In this document: one piece after another, positions 27,411 to 35,859 of the stretch | Layout: each line of letters starts with the position of its first letter | How positions within the stretch are numbered: position 1 is the stretch's first letter | NCBI RefSeq assembly: GCF_004323735.1 | Contig: NZ_CP036455.1 | Location: forward strand, 1,793,101-1,857,100 | Direction of reading: 5' to 3' | Length of the DNA: 64,000 nucleotides | Source: Streptomonospora litoralis | GTDB lineage: Bacteria > Actinomycetota > Actinomycetes > Streptosporangiales > Streptosporangiaceae | Notes under the pieces: generated by a model | What the model saw: the letters and a program-made list of their open reading frames with translations, nothing else | What the model was told of the DNA's origin: nothing | Databases searched by the model: none | Program-made: the position numbers and the translations under genes

Positions 27411-27415
27411 GGCTC

Positions 27416-27775
27416 TCAGCGCGCCCCTCCGGGCCCGCGGGACCCCGTATCGGGATCGGTCCCGTTCAGCCCGCTCCCGCGCCCGCGGCGGCCGTCGGGG
27501 CTCATCCCGTGCAGCTCCGCGGCCTCCTCCTCGGTCGGCCGCGCGAGGAAGTCCTTCAGCGAGGAGACGGGCATCCGCTCGGCGACCCTGCCGTAGACGG
27601 CCTTGGAGGCCCCGCTCACCTGAGCACCCACCACCCCGGCGGTCTCCTGCACCGCCGGGCTCTCGGCGATGCGCCGCGCCGTGCGCACGATCTGCTCGTA
27701 GCGCTGCTTGCCGGCCTTGGCTCCCAGCACGTATCCCACAGCGAGGCCGGCGACGAACGTGATCCGGTAGCGCAT
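27416..27775 (-). CDS. Small YtxH-like membrane-anchored protein
   Basis: A 119-residue protein. The N-terminal 20 residues (MRYRITFVAGLAVGYVLGAK) form a glycine-rich membrane anchor, followed by AGKQRYEQIVRTARRIAESP, an amphipathic helix. The C-terminus is acidic then Gly/Arg-rich. This layout is that of YtxH-type proteins of unknown function. ATG 27775 is preceded by GAGAGGGACCT on the minus strand. Confidence 0.72.
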   Translation of the reverse strand: MRYRITFVAGLAVGYVLGAKAGKQRYEQIVRTARRIAESPAVQETAGVVGAQVSGASKAVYGRVAERMPVSSLKDFLARPTEEEAAELHGMSPDGRRGRGSGLNGTDPDTGSRGPGGAR

Positions 27776-27922
27776 AGGTCCCTCTCCCGTCGGCGGTGCT
27801 GCCCACAATGACGTTACCCCGTGGCCGCCGGGAAATCCTGTCACGAGCACACCCGCGTATGCGCTAGTCTATTCGTGTCGCCGCAAGAGGAAGCTCCCTC
27901 CACCGCAGGCGGCAGGGTCCCA

Positions 27923-27995
27923 TCCCGCGTAGCTCAATCGGCAGAGCAGCCGGCTGTTAACCGGCAGGTTACTGGTTCGAATCCAGTCGCGGGAG
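27923..27995 (+). tRNA. tRNA-Asn (GTT)
   Basis: A complete 73-nt cloverleaf. Acceptor TCCCGCG pairs with CGCGGGA (27988-27994), D-arm GCTC/GAGC, anticodon stem GCCGG/CCGGC with loop CTGTTAA and anticodon GTT at 27956-27958, T-arm ACTGG-TTCGAAT-CCAGT, discriminator G. CCA is not encoded. Confidence 0.96.
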
Positions 27996-28002
27996 CTTCT
28001 TC

Positions 28003-28028
28003 AGCCAGGTCCGTAGGGCCTGGCTTTT
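28003..28028 (+). terminator. Intrinsic terminator after tRNA-Asn
   Basis: Arms AGCCAGG (28003-28009) and CCTGGCT (28019-28025) with a 9-base loop, followed by TTTT and C, starting eight bases after the tRNA. Confidence 0.7.
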
Positions 28029-28108
28029 CTCATGCCTGGTGTACCCCAGCGGCGCCTCCAACCGGCTCCGATACGCCAGGCTCAAAGAGGTGTTAGGCGT
28101 GTATGGGT

Positions 28109-28114
28109 TAGTAT
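28109..28114 (+). promoter_or_regulatory. -10 element of a leaderless toxin-antitoxin message
   Basis: TAGTAT ends six bases before the vapB ATG at 28121 and no ribosome binding site is present. This spacing fits transcription starting at or next to the A of the start codon. Confidence 0.6.
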
Positions 28115-28120
28115 CGGTAC

Positions 28121-28360
28121 ATGTCGATGCAGCGAACCAATGTCTACGCGGATCCCGAGGATCTGGCCCTGATCAAGGAGGCCGCGCGGCGCCGCGGTGT
28201 CGCGGAGGCGGAGATCATTCGCGAGGGCCTGCATCTCGCCGCCATGGCGAATCGGGTCTGGGACGACCCCCTCGACTGGCCGAGCTTCGGAGGCAGCGGT
28301 GAGGCCGTGACCCGCGACGAGATCACCGAGACCATCGCCGAGGGGCGCCGTGGCGCATGA
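28121..28360 (+). CDS. vapB: VapB-type antitoxin, ribbon-helix-helix
   Basis: A 79-residue protein. The N-terminal half (MQRTNVYADPEDLALIKEAA followed by RRRGVAEAEIIREGL) is a CopG/MetJ-type ribbon-helix-helix that binds the operon promoter as a dimer. The C-terminal WDDPLDWPSFGGSGE segment is the usual toxin-binding tail. Its stop overlaps the toxin ATG by four bases. The pair sits just after tRNA-Asn, a common landing place for mobile modules. Confidence 0.86.
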   Translation: MSMQRTNVYADPEDLALIKEAARRRGVAEAEIIREGLHLAAMANRVWDDPLDWPSFGGSGEAVTRDEITETIAEGRRGA

Positions 28361-28794
28361 TCGTCATCGCCGACACCTCGGGAATCATCGCCGCTTCCGA
28401 CCGCAACGCGCCTGAGGCGGCAGCCTGCCGGTCTGTGTTGGAGAAGGCCGGTACGGTGATCGTTTCCGGGATGGTCCTGGCCGAACTGGACCACATGGCC
28501 AAGGCCCGGTTCGGCTCCGAAGCGCGGAGCCGATTGCTGGACCACCTTCTCGCCCAGGTGCATCGCATGCGCTTCCGGATCGCGGAGACGAGCATCGACG
28601 TCATCGATACCGCGCGAGCCGTGCAGCGGCGCTACGCGGCCCTGGATCTGGGTCTCGCCGACGGCGTCAACGTCGCCCTGGCCGCCGAGTACCGGACCGA
28701 CGCGCTGTTGAGCCTCGACCGGCGCGATTTTCGAACCGTGCGCCCGCTCACCCCGCATCAGACGTTCCGCCTGCTTCCGGACGATCTCGCCTGA
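28357..28794 (+). CDS. vapC: VapC-type PIN-domain ribonuclease toxin
   Basis: A 145-residue PIN protein. The acidic residues that bind Mg2+ are D6 (VIADTSG), E43 (VLAELDH), D102 (GLADGVNVALA) and probably D121 (LSLDRRDF), so the active site is complete. VapC toxins cleave specific RNAs, often tRNA anticodon or 23S rRNA loops, and are neutralised by the VapB made from the same message; the target here is unknown. Confidence 0.9.
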   Translation: MIVIADTSGIIAASDRNAPEAAACRSVLEKAGTVIVSGMVLAELDHMAKARFGSEARSRLLDHLLAQVHRMRFRIAETSIDVIDTARAVQRRYAALDLGLADGVNVALAAEYRTDALLSLDRRDFRTVRPLTPHQTFRLLPDDLA

Positions 28795-28809
28795 ATCAGC
28801 GGCGCGGAC

Positions 28810-29991
28810 TCATCGCTCCGTGCGGCGGGAGTCGTCGGTCAGGCGGCGCAGCAGGATCTCGGCGGGGCCGCGGTGGTTGAGGCGGCGCATGGCGTCGGCC
28901 AGGGGGATGGAGAGCAGCCAGGTGCCGGCCGCGACGGCTACTGCGGCGGCGAGGCCGAGGTCGTTCTCCAGGTCCAGGCCGTAGGGGTAGAACAGCGCGA
29001 CGAAGACCGCCGACTGGAACAGGTAGAAGGTCAGGGAGCGCCGGCCCAGGGACTCGACGGCGGTGGTGAGCGGGCCGCGGCGGCGGGATGCGTAGACGGC
29101 GATCAGGGCGACGACGGCCGTCATGCCGATGCCGCCGCAGAAACCGGCGACCGGCTGGGCGAGGGAGGCCGCCCACAGCCCCGCGGTGGACGGAGCGGTC
29201 CACAGGCCCGCCTGGATGAGCGCTGCGGGCAGGCTGCCGAGCAGGGAGACCGCGGTGCCGGCGACGGCGGTGCGCACGAGTAGGCGGCGGTGGCGGGAGG
29301 GAGCCTCCAGGATGGTGCGGCGCGCCGCCCAGATGCCCAGAAGGGCGGCGGGCAGCAGCGCGAGGGTGGCGAAGAACAGGCCGTAGGGCCAGCCCTGCAC
29401 GCGGGCCAGCAGCAGATCGGCGAAATCGCGCGTCCCGGCGGTGACGCTGCCCGCCTCGTAGGAGGTCAGGCCCCGCGACATCGTGAACCACAGCGCGAAC
29501 CCCATGGACGCCACCGACGGCACGGCGCTGACCGCCGCGCTCCACAGCAGGGTCGCGTCCTTGGTGCGCAGCAGGCCGGCCACGAGCAGCGCCGTCAGCC
29601 CGTACGGCGCGAGGATGTCGAGCGGCACCAGCAGCAGGACGTGCGCGAGCCCGATGGCCATCAGCCACCGGCCGCGGCGGCGCAGCAGCTTTCGGGCGCC
29701 CGGCCAGTCGCCGTGCGGCATCCGCCGGTTCATCAGCTGCACCAGCGCGTAGCCGAACAGGAACGCGAACATCGGCCGCGCGTGGTTGCTGACCAGCAGC
29801 ATGTGCAGGAAGTGGATGGCGTCGTCGATCGCGGACGGTCGGTCCTCGACGGCGGTGACGAACAGCGGGCCGTGCGCGAGCGCGATGGGCAGCAGCATCG
29901 CCCCCCGTGCCAGGTCGGGCGCCAGGGCCCGCGGCGGGCGCTGGGACATGCCGTCTCCCCGATCGGCCGACTGCCGGGTGGATGTGTTCAC
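28810..29991 (-). CDS. DUF418-type multi-pass membrane protein
   Basis: A 393-residue membrane protein with about nine hydrophobic segments. ALAPDLARGAMLLPIALAH near the start and the SLGRRSLTFYLFQSAVFVALFY block near residue 310 are hallmarks of the DUF418/YeiB family, related to acyltransferase-3 membrane proteins. Its biochemical role is unknown. GTG 29991 has GAGGAG eight bases upstream on the minus strand and is preferred to ATG 29949. It is divergent from the NUDIX gene and shares an AT-rich intergenic region with it. Confidence 0.8.
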   Translation of the reverse strand: MNTSTRQSADRGDGMSQRPPRALAPDLARGAMLLPIALAHGPLFVTAVEDRPSAIDDAIHFLHMLLVSNHARPMFAFLFGYALVQLMNRRMPHGDWPGARKLLRRRGRWLMAIGLAHVLLLVPLDILAPYGLTALLVAGLLRTKDATLLWSAAVSAVPSVASMGFALWFTMSRGLTSYEAGSVTAGTRDFADLLLARVQGWPYGLFFATLALLPAALLGIWAARRTILEAPSRHRRLLVRTAVAGTAVSLLGSLPAALIQAGLWTAPSTAGLWAASLAQPVAGFCGGIGMTAVVALIAVYASRRRGPLTTAVESLGRRSLTFYLFQSAVFVALFYPYGLDLENDLGLAAAVAVAAGTWLLSIPLADAMRRLNHRGPAEILLRRLTDDSRRTER

Positions 29992-30045
29992 GACCGGGCT
30001 CCTCGGGTCTTGCGTGTGCGGCTTCGGCGACCCCGCCTACAAGAT

Positions 30046-30058
30046 ACATCATGTATTT
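30046..30058. promoter_or_regulatory. Palindromic operator-like site between DUF418 and NUDIX genes
   Basis: ATACAT-C-ATGTAT is a perfect inverted repeat in an AT-rich island, followed by a similar GTGTATATC at 30062-30070. Sites of this kind are typical of PadR- or TetR-type repressors. It lies between two divergent genes and could control either or both. No regulator gene is adjacent. Confidence 0.45.
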
Positions 30059-30147
30059 CGTGTATATCGGATGAGACTCTTCGCGAGTGCGGCCGGTGTC
30101 GGCCGAGCCTGCTTCAATGGGTCGGGAACCGACGGGGGAGGGGCCCT

Positions 30148-30639
30148 ATGGCGAAGACGAGTGCGGGGCTGCTGCTCTACCGGCACGGGGCAGCGGGCTC
30201 GGTCGAGGTGCTCATCGGGCACATGGGCGGGCCCTTCTGGGCGAAGAAGGACGAGCGCGGCTGGTCGGTGCCCAAGGGCGAGTACTCCGCCGAGGAGGAC
30301 CCGCTGGCCGCCGCCCGGCGCGAGTTCGCCGAGGAGCTCGGCCGCCCGGCGCCCGCGGGGGACCCCTTCGCGCTGGGCGAGGTGCGCCAGTCCGGCGGCA
30401 AGACGATCACCTGCTTCGCGCTGGAAGGCGACTTCGACACCTCCCGGATCGACGGCAACACCTTCGAGTTGGAGTGGCCGCCGAGGTCGGGGCGCGTGCG
30501 GGAGTTCCCCGAGATCGACCGCGCGGCGTGGTTCGACCTGGACACGGCGCGGACGAAGCTCGTCAAGGGGCAGGTGCGGCTCGTCGACCTGCTGGCGCGG
30601 GAACTCGGCGTGCAGGAGGACGTCGGCGCCGGCAGCTGA
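30148..30639 (+). CDS. NUDIX hydrolase
   Basis: A 163-residue NUDIX protein. The Nudix box GX5EX7REUXEEXGU is intact at residues 44-66 (G44, E50, RE 58-59, EE 62-63, G65). The preceding WAKKDERGWSVPKGEY is typical of the DUF4916/predicted-NTP-hydrolase branch. It probably hydrolyses a nucleoside diphosphate linked to a small moiety; the substrate is unknown. ATG 30148 follows GGGGGAGGGG. Confidence 0.87.
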   Translation: MAKTSAGLLLYRHGAAGSVEVLIGHMGGPFWAKKDERGWSVPKGEYSAEEDPLAAARREFAEELGRPAPAGDPFALGEVRQSGGKTITCFALEGDFDTSRIDGNTFELEWPPRSGRVREFPEIDRAAWFDLDTARTKLVKGQVRLVDLLARELGVQEDVGAGS

Positions 30640-30837
30640 ATGCGCCGTCCTCCGGGGCGGAGGGACGCTGCTCGTGCGGGCGCTCGCGCAGACGCAGTTG
30701 TCCGCGTGCGGCCCTCCGCCGGTATGGCGAAGCCCCGCCCGCCCGGCGGGTTCGCGGCGGTATCGGCGGGCACGGGCGCGCCGGCGCCCTTCCCGCCGGC
30801 AGCGCGCCGGGCCGGCTCGGTGGCGGGATCGGCGACC

Positions 30838-30875
30838 CGGCCGTGCCCCTGAGCGCGTGGCCGGGGGCACGGCCG
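30838..30875. terminator. Bidirectional hairpin between convergent genes
   Basis: Perfect 12-bp arms CGGCCGTGCCCC (30838-30849) and GGGGCACGGCCG (30864-30875) in the 375-bp gap between the NUDIX gene and the convergent methyltransferase. No T-run is present, and I see no gene in this gap. Confidence 0.5.
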
Positions 30876-31014
30876 AGGAGTCGTGGTGCGGCCCCGGTGA
30901 CTCGGGCGCCTTGTCGCAGGGACGGTGGGGGCGAGCCCGCCGGGACACCGGCCACGGGGCGCGGCCGCGCAGGGGCGCGGCGGCCGGACCGCTGGGGGAG
31001 GCGAGAGGGCCGGG

Positions 31015-31899
31015 TCAGGGCTTGACGGCGACTCCGCCGACGATGATGTTCTCGTTGCGCGGCGGCATCGTGTAGGAGCCGGCGGACTTGGCGTCCGGGG
31101 GCAGCGGCCGCCACTTGTTCAGCGCCACCAGGCCGGGTTCGACGAGCGGCCAGTCACCGAAATAGGCCCGGATCTGGTCGGGAGTGCGCCACATTCCGGT
31201 CTTCAGCCGCTCCAAGAACGCCGTCTGCAGACGCTCGGCGCGCCGGGCGTCCTCCGGGAGCTCGGCCGGGTCGGGCTCGCAGAAGTGGCTGACCACCAGG
31301 GAACTGCCGGGTGCCAGCACCTCGCGCAGCAGGCGGGCGATTCCGTCGGGGTCCTCGTCGTCGGCGAGATGGTGCAGGATGCCGCCGAGCATCAGCCCGA
31401 GAGGGCGTGAGAGATCGATCAGCCCGGTGTTCTCGGCCTCCTGCAGCACCTCCTGCGGCCGGGTCAGGTCGTTGCAGAGCACCACGGTCGTGTTGTTGTC
31501 CGCCAGCAGGGCCCGCGCATGCGCCAGCACGATCGCGTCGTTGTCGACGTAGACGACGCGTGCCCGCGGGTTCGACTCGTGGGCGACCTCGTGGACGTTG
31601 CCGTCCGAGGGGAGCCCCGAACCGATGTCGAGGAACTGGTCGATCCCCCGTTCGGCGGCCAGGTACCGGGTGGAGCGCTGGACGAACGCGCGGTTGCCCA
31701 TGGCCAGGTCGGTGACGCCGGGAACGACCGATTCGGCGTAATTGGCCATGTCCCGGTCGACTTCGAAATGGTCCTTGCCGCCCAGGTAATACGAGTACAC
31801 CCGGGCGATACTCGCTTTCTCCGTGTTGATCTCGGGAACGACGGGGCTGTAGGCGTCGCCGGCGCGCTTCATGAACTCCGGGGACTCGAAACCAGGCAT
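31015..31899 (-). CDS. Actinobacterial SAM-dependent methyltransferase (Methyltransf_19/DUF574)
   Basis: A 294-residue protein with the family signature ASIARVYSYYLGGKDHFEVDR followed by QFLDIGSGLPSDGNVHEVAH, the SAM-binding motif of this group, and VYVDNDAIVLAHARALL. Members are numerous in streptomycetes and relatives and mostly uncharacterised, some acting in secondary metabolism. Two ATGs compete; ATG 31899 has AAAAGG six bases upstream, whereas the one at 31905 directly abuts that site, so 31899 is used. Confidence 0.86.
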   Translation of the reverse strand: MPGFESPEFMKRAGDAYSPVVPEINTEKASIARVYSYYLGGKDHFEVDRDMANYAESVVPGVTDLAMGNRAFVQRSTRYLAAERGIDQFLDIGSGLPSDGNVHEVAHESNPRARVVYVDNDAIVLAHARALLADNNTTVVLCNDLTRPQEVLQEAENTGLIDLSRPLGLMLGGILHHLADDEDPDGIARLLREVLAPGSSLVVSHFCEPDPAELPEDARRAERLQTAFLERLKTGMWRTPDQIRAYFGDWPLVEPGLVALNKWRPLPPDAKSAGSYTMPPRNENIIVGGVAVKP

Positions 31900-32149
31900 C
31901 GCCATCCTTTTCAGGGGGGAAGTCGGCCGATGGTTTTCGGAGTCTATGCCCGCGAAGTGGTACCGGTCACCACTTCATGCATTCCGGGGGTCGGTGATCG
32001 GACCGAATCACGGATCTCCCCGACGCCCATACGCGAGGCTCCGGGCGCGGGCGCACCCTGTCGGGCGGAGTGGCGGCTCCGGGTGGCCCGGCCCCTACGC
32101 ACCGGTGCCCCCGGTCCGGAGTCGACGCCGCCGGGCCGGACCCGCCGCA

Positions 32150-32629
32150 TCAGCCCACGGCGCGTCCCGCGTAATCGGGCGGCTCCTCCACGGCCGAGCG
32201 CAGCCGCTCGGCGACGGCCTCGGGAAAAGGCGCCGTGCGCTGCTCGTGCTGGTCGACGTGCAGCGCCATCAGTTCCTCGGTCGCGCGCAGTTCCCCATCC
32301 AGCCGCATCTCGTGGCACAGGCGCACCTTCTTCGCGCCCGCCGCCACCACGCGGGTGCGGATCTCCACCTCGCCGCCCTCGGGCACTTCGCGCAGGTAGC
32401 GCACGTGGGCCTCGACCGTGTACAGCGAGTTTCCGGTGCTCTCCCGGTACCCGGGCCCCAACCCGACGCGCTCCATCAGGGCGTCCGTGGCGAATCCGAA
32501 GAGCAGGACGTAGTACGCCTCGCTGAGGTGGCCGTTGTAGTCGATCCACTCCGGCAGCACCTCTCGGCGCAGCACGGCGGCACTCGCCCGCCCGGCGGAG
32601 CCCGGGTCGGCGGGCGTCCCGGCGCTCAC
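32150..32629 (-). CDS. cdhB: Betainyl-CoA thioesterase-like protein (carnitine degradation)
   Basis: A 159-residue hot-dog-fold thioesterase of the 4-hydroxybenzoyl-CoA class. VLPEWIDYNGHLSEAYYVLLFG carries the catalytic-Asp region (D-x-N-G-H) and TVEAHVRYLREVPEGGEVEI the second strand. In characterised carnitine pathways CdhB releases glycine betaine from betainyl-CoA, and in some proteobacteria this domain is fused to carnitine dehydrogenase. Here it is a separate gene whose GTG overlaps the cdhA stop by four bases, strongly supporting the role. Confidence 0.82.
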   Translation of the reverse strand: MSAGTPADPGSAGRASAAVLRREVLPEWIDYNGHLSEAYYVLLFGFATDALMERVGLGPGYRESTGNSLYTVEAHVRYLREVPEGGEVEIRTRVVAAGAKKVRLCHEMRLDGELRATEELMALHVDQHEQRTAPFPEAVAERLRSAVEEPPDYAGRAVG

Positions 32630-33720
32630 CGGCCGGCCTTCGCGGCCTCGCCGGCCTCCTCGGCGTCGACCTCGGCCAGCGCGCGCATGACGGCGATCAG
32701 CCGCCGGTCGCGCTGGGCGATCAATTCGGCGGTGGAGCGTCCCGCGACGACCTCGTCGGTTTCCCGCACCATCGCGTCGCGCAGCTCGCCGGTCAGTTCC
32801 GGGGATTCAAGGCGAGTCCACGGAGATTTTAGGGACGGACCGAAATGGTCGAGCATATGTGCCATGCCCCCTTCGCCCCCGGCCATGTGGAATGTCAGGC
32901 AGGGACCGAAGAACGCCCAGCGCAATCCCGGGCCGGCGGTCATCGCCAGGTCGATCTGCTCCACGGTCGCCTCGCCCTTGTCGACCATGTGCAGCGCCTC
33001 GCGCCAGGCCGCCTCCTGGATCCGGTTCCCGATGAAGCCGGGGAGTTCCCGGTCCATGGCGATCACGGACTTGCCGGCGGCGCGGTAGAAGTCCGCGGCC
33101 CACTCCACCGCCCACGCCGCGGTGGCCTCGCCGCCGACGACCTCGACCAGCGGCACGAGGTAGGGCGGGTTGAACGGGTGGCCGACCACCAGGCGCTCCG
33201 GCAGCTCGGCCTTGACCTGCATCTCGCTCATGGAGTAGCCGGAGGTCGAGGAGCCGATGACGACGTGGCCGGGTGCGGCGGCGTCGATCTCGGCGAGCAG
33301 GCCGATCTTCACGTCCAGCCGCTCGGGCGCGCTCTCCTGGACGAAGTCGGCCTCGGCGACCGCCTCGGCGAGCGTGGCGGCCACGCTCAGGTTCTCGGTG
33401 GAGGCGCCGTCGGCCAGGCCGAGACCCGTCAGCGCGGGCCAGGCCGCGGCCACCAGTTGGCGCAGCCGGGACTCGGCGTCGGGCGCCGGGTCCCAGGCCA
33501 CGACCCGGTAGCCGCGCGCCAGGAAGTGGGCGACCCAGCCGCCGCCGATGACGCCGGCGCCCACGCACGCCACCGTGCGCACGGCGTCGGGGTCGACCGC
33601 GGCGCCGGGACGCGGCACCCCCCGTTCGGATGAGGGGATGCCGTCGGCGGGGTCCTGCGGGCGCGCGGGGCCGGGTGCGGACGGGGCGGTGGCGTCGGGG
33701 CCGGTGTTTTCGGGAAGCAC
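32626..33720 (-). CDS. cdhA: L-carnitine dehydrogenase (3-hydroxyacyl-CoA dehydrogenase family)
   Basis: A 364-residue NAD-dependent dehydrogenase oxidising L-carnitine to 3-dehydrocarnitine. The Rossmann motif is TVACVGAGVIGGGWVAHFLA after a roughly 45-residue Pro/Ala-rich leader. VVGHPFNPPYLVPLVEVVGG contains the catalytic His region, followed by GFIGNRIQEAAWREALHMVD and GPGLRWAFFGPCLTFHMAGGEGGM. The latter segment distinguishes carnitine dehydrogenases from fatty-acid enzymes. GTG 33720 has GAAGGA five bases upstream. Neighbours are a beta-keto-acid cleavage enzyme and a thioesterase, the next two steps. Confidence 0.87.
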   Translation of the reverse strand: MLPENTGPDATAPSAPGPARPQDPADGIPSSERGVPRPGAAVDPDAVRTVACVGAGVIGGGWVAHFLARGYRVVAWDPAPDAESRLRQLVAAAWPALTGLGLADGASTENLSVAATLAEAVAEADFVQESAPERLDVKIGLLAEIDAAAPGHVVIGSSTSGYSMSEMQVKAELPERLVVGHPFNPPYLVPLVEVVGGEATAAWAVEWAADFYRAAGKSVIAMDRELPGFIGNRIQEAAWREALHMVDKGEATVEQIDLAMTAGPGLRWAFFGPCLTFHMAGGEGGMAHMLDHFGPSLKSPWTRLESPELTGELRDAMVRETDEVVAGRSTAELIAQRDRRLIAVMRALAEVDAEEAGEAAKAGR

Positions 33721-33777
33721 AGAAGTCCTTCGTCGTCTGCGGTGGTCAGGTGCTGTGGCGCGGCCGGTGCGGCGCGG

Positions 33778-34677
33778 TCAGCCGGCGCTGCGCAGCTTGA
33801 GCTTGGCGCGGGCCTCGTCGGGCGTGCACACGCGCGCGCCCAGCGACTCGATGATGCCGGCGGCCTTCTCCACCAGTTGGGCGTTGGTGGCCTTGACCCC
33901 GCGACTGAGGTAGAGGTTGTCCTCCAGCCCCACGCGGGCGTGCCCGCCCAGCAGGATGGACTGCGCGACCCAGGGCATCTGCATCCGGCCGATCGCGAAG
34001 CTGGCCCACTGCGCGCCCTCGGGCAGCAGGTGCACCATCGACTGCAGCACGCCCGGGTCGGCCGGGGCGCCGTAGGGGATGCCCGTGCACAGCTGGAACA
34101 TGGACGGGTCGTCGATGAGCCCTTCGGCGTACATGCGCTTGGCGAACCACAGCTGCCCGGTGTCGAAGATCTCCAGTTCGGGCCGTACGCCCGACTCCTG
34201 GATGCGCTTGGCACCGGCGCGCAGCATTTCGGGGGTGGAGACGTAGACCAGGCTGCCGTCGCCGAAGTTCACGCTGCCGCAGTCGAGGGTGCAGATGTCG
34301 GGGAGCAGCTCCTCGACGTGGGGGAGCCGGTCGAGGCCGTTGACCAGGTCGGTGCCCTCGTCGAAGGCCATCGGGTCGTCCTGGCCGATGACCAGGTCGC
34401 CGCCCATACCCGCGGTGAGGTTGATGACGACGTCGGTGCCGGTCTCCTTGATGCGCTCGACGACTTCCCGGTAGAGGGCGTTGTCGCGCGAGGGCGCCCC
34501 GGTCTTGGGGTCGCGCACGTGGATGTGCACGGCGCTGGCGCCGGCGTCCGCGGCGGCCACCGCCGACGCGGCGATCTCCTTCGGGCTCACCGGCACGTGC
34601 TCGCTCTTGCCGACCGTGTCCCCGGCGCCGGTGAGCGCCGCGGTGAGGATGACGTCGGTGTTCATGGTCTCGTTCAC
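33778..34677 (-). CDS. cdhC: Beta-keto acid cleavage enzyme (dehydrocarnitine cleavage, BKACE/DUF849)
   Basis: A 299-residue TIM-barrel protein of the BKACE family, which exchanges acetyl-CoA with a beta-keto acid. On 3-dehydrocarnitine the products are betainyl-CoA and acetoacetate. Signatures are LTAALTGAG at the start, [13 protein letters not shown] (Zn-binding His pair), [13 protein letters not shown] and [17 protein letters not shown] near the end (third His and Glu). GTG 34677 overlaps the regulator stop by four bases and has AAGGAG ten bases upstream. ATG 34665 is an alternative that matches family N-termini slightly better. Confidence 0.85.
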   Translation of the reverse strand: MNETMNTDVILTAALTGAGDTVGKSEHVPVSPKEIAASAVAAADAGASAVHIHVRDPKTGAPSRDNALYREVVERIKETGTDVVINLTAGMGGDLVIGQDDPMAFDEGTDLVNGLDRLPHVEELLPDICTLDCGSVNFGDGSLVYVSTPEMLRAGAKRIQESGVRPELEIFDTGQLWFAKRMYAEGLIDDPSMFQLCTGIPYGAPADPGVLQSMVHLLPEGAQWASFAIGRMQMPWVAQSILLGGHARVGLEDNLYLSRGVKATNAQLVEKAAGIIESLGARVCTPDEARAKLKLRSAG

Positions 34678-35609
34678 TGTCGGGTGACTCCTTCGATGCG
34701 GGTGGCGACGAACTCGCGCAGGATCTCGCGCATCTGCTGCACGCTGCGCCCCGGACGGCGGGTCAGCACCGGGATGGCCAGGCCGTCGATCAGCGCGGTG
34801 AGGTGCATGGCCATGGCCTCGGGGTCGCAGTCGCCGCGGAAGACGCCCTCGGCGATGCCGTCGCGCAGGGTCTGGGCGATGGTGTCGTGCCAGCGCTGGT
34901 AGTAGCCGGCGTGCAGCTCGCGCAGGTGCGGGTGGAGCGTCGACTCCGTCCAGACCTGCATCCAGATCGACCACTCCAGGGTGAGGTGGCCGGGGTAGGG
35001 GAGCTGCAGTTCGATGAGGCGGTGCAGCCGCTCGCGCGCTTCGGGGATGCTGTGCAGTACCGCCACCTGCCGGTCGAACGCCTGCTTGGAGGAGCTGCGC
35101 AGCGCCTCGTCGAGCAGGTCGCTCAGGGTGGGGAAGTGGTAATGGATGGTGGCGCTGGAGGTGCCGCAGGCACGCGCGATGTCGGCGGTGCGCACCGCGT
35201 GGTAGCCGTGCTCGGCGATGAGCTGCCAGGCGGCCTCGATGATCTGGCGCCGCCGGTCGCCCGATCCGGAGCGGGGCGCCGGTACGGACGCCCCGTCGGC
35301 GGAGCGGCGGTGAGCGGCGTCGGGCGGCGTGTGGCGGCCCGGCGGGATGGCGACGACGGTCGCCGCGTCGTCGCGGCCGTTGAGCAGCCAGTTGACGGTG
35401 ACGTCGGCGGCGTCGGCGATCCGGATCAGCTCCTCGGCGGAGAAGCGCCGGGTGCCTTTCAGCGACTTGGAGAGCTTGGACGGCTCCAAACGCACGGTGT
35501 CGGCGAACTCGCGCTGGGAGCGGCCCGAGCGCAGGATGAGTTCGCGAACCCGCTGCCGCAGGCCCTCCAGGGGGTCGGGACCCTCGTCCACGTCGATAGT
35601 GTCGCTCAC
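34674..35609 (-). CDS. Fused XRE-TetR transcriptional regulator of the carnitine cluster
   Basis: A 311-residue protein with two DNA-binding domains. Residues about 12-75 are an XRE/Cro-type helix-turn-helix ([20 protein letters not shown] then [20 protein letters not shown]). A Pro/Arg linker leads to a TetR_N domain at about residues 118-165 ([37 protein letters not shown]) and an all-helical TetR ligand domain. It is the first gene of the cluster and overlaps cdhC, so it is likely the carnitine- or dehydrocarnitine-responsive regulator. GTG 35609 lies eight bases after a -10 element with no ribosome binding site. Confidence 0.85.
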   Translation of the reverse strand: MSDTIDVDEGPDPLEGLRQRVRELILRSGRSQREFADTVRLEPSKLSKSLKGTRRFSAEELIRIADAADVTVNWLLNGRDDAATVVAIPPGRHTPPDAAHRRSADGASVPAPRSGSGDRRRQIIEAAWQLIAEHGYHAVRTADIARACGTSSATIHYHFPTLSDLLDEALRSSSKQAFDRQVAVLHSIPEARERLHRLIELQLPYPGHLTLEWSIWMQVWTESTLHPHLRELHAGYYQRWHDTIAQTLRDGIAEGVFRGDCDPEAMAMHLTALIDGLAIPVLTRRPGRSVQQMREILREFVATRIEGVTRQ

Positions 35610-35617
35610 GAATGGCG

Positions 35618-35647
35618 ACCGTAGCAGGGAACTAGCGAAAATCGCAA
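35618..35647 (-). promoter_or_regulatory. Promoter of the carnitine cluster
   Basis: Read on the minus strand, TTGCGA (35647-35642), 18 bp, then TACGGT (35623-35618), eight bases before the GTG at 35609. The spacing implies a leaderless or nearly leaderless message for the regulator. Confidence 0.6.
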
Positions 35648-35729
35648 CGCCGCACCCCTTGGGACGTGCGACGGTGCGAGGTTGACTGACTCGATGTTCA
35701 GTTCAGCTTCGAGTTTGTTGCGATTCCGT

Positions 35730-35769
35730 GCCGCCCGCCGCGCCGCCGTCGCGAAGCGGCGCGGGCGGC
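35730..35769 (-). terminator. GC-rich hairpin downstream of pobA
   Basis: GCCGCCCGC...GCCGC around 35730-35746 pairs, with a three-base bulge, with GCGGCGCGGGCGGC (35756-35769). It lies about 90 bp past the pobA stop. No T-run is present. Confidence 0.4.
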
Positions 35770-35859
35770 GGCGCCGGACTTGACTTCGGCCGCCGTACTC
35801 CCGCCCGCCGCAGCGGCACGGCGGGGGGATCGGCTGCACCCGGCAGACGGGCGGGCGCC

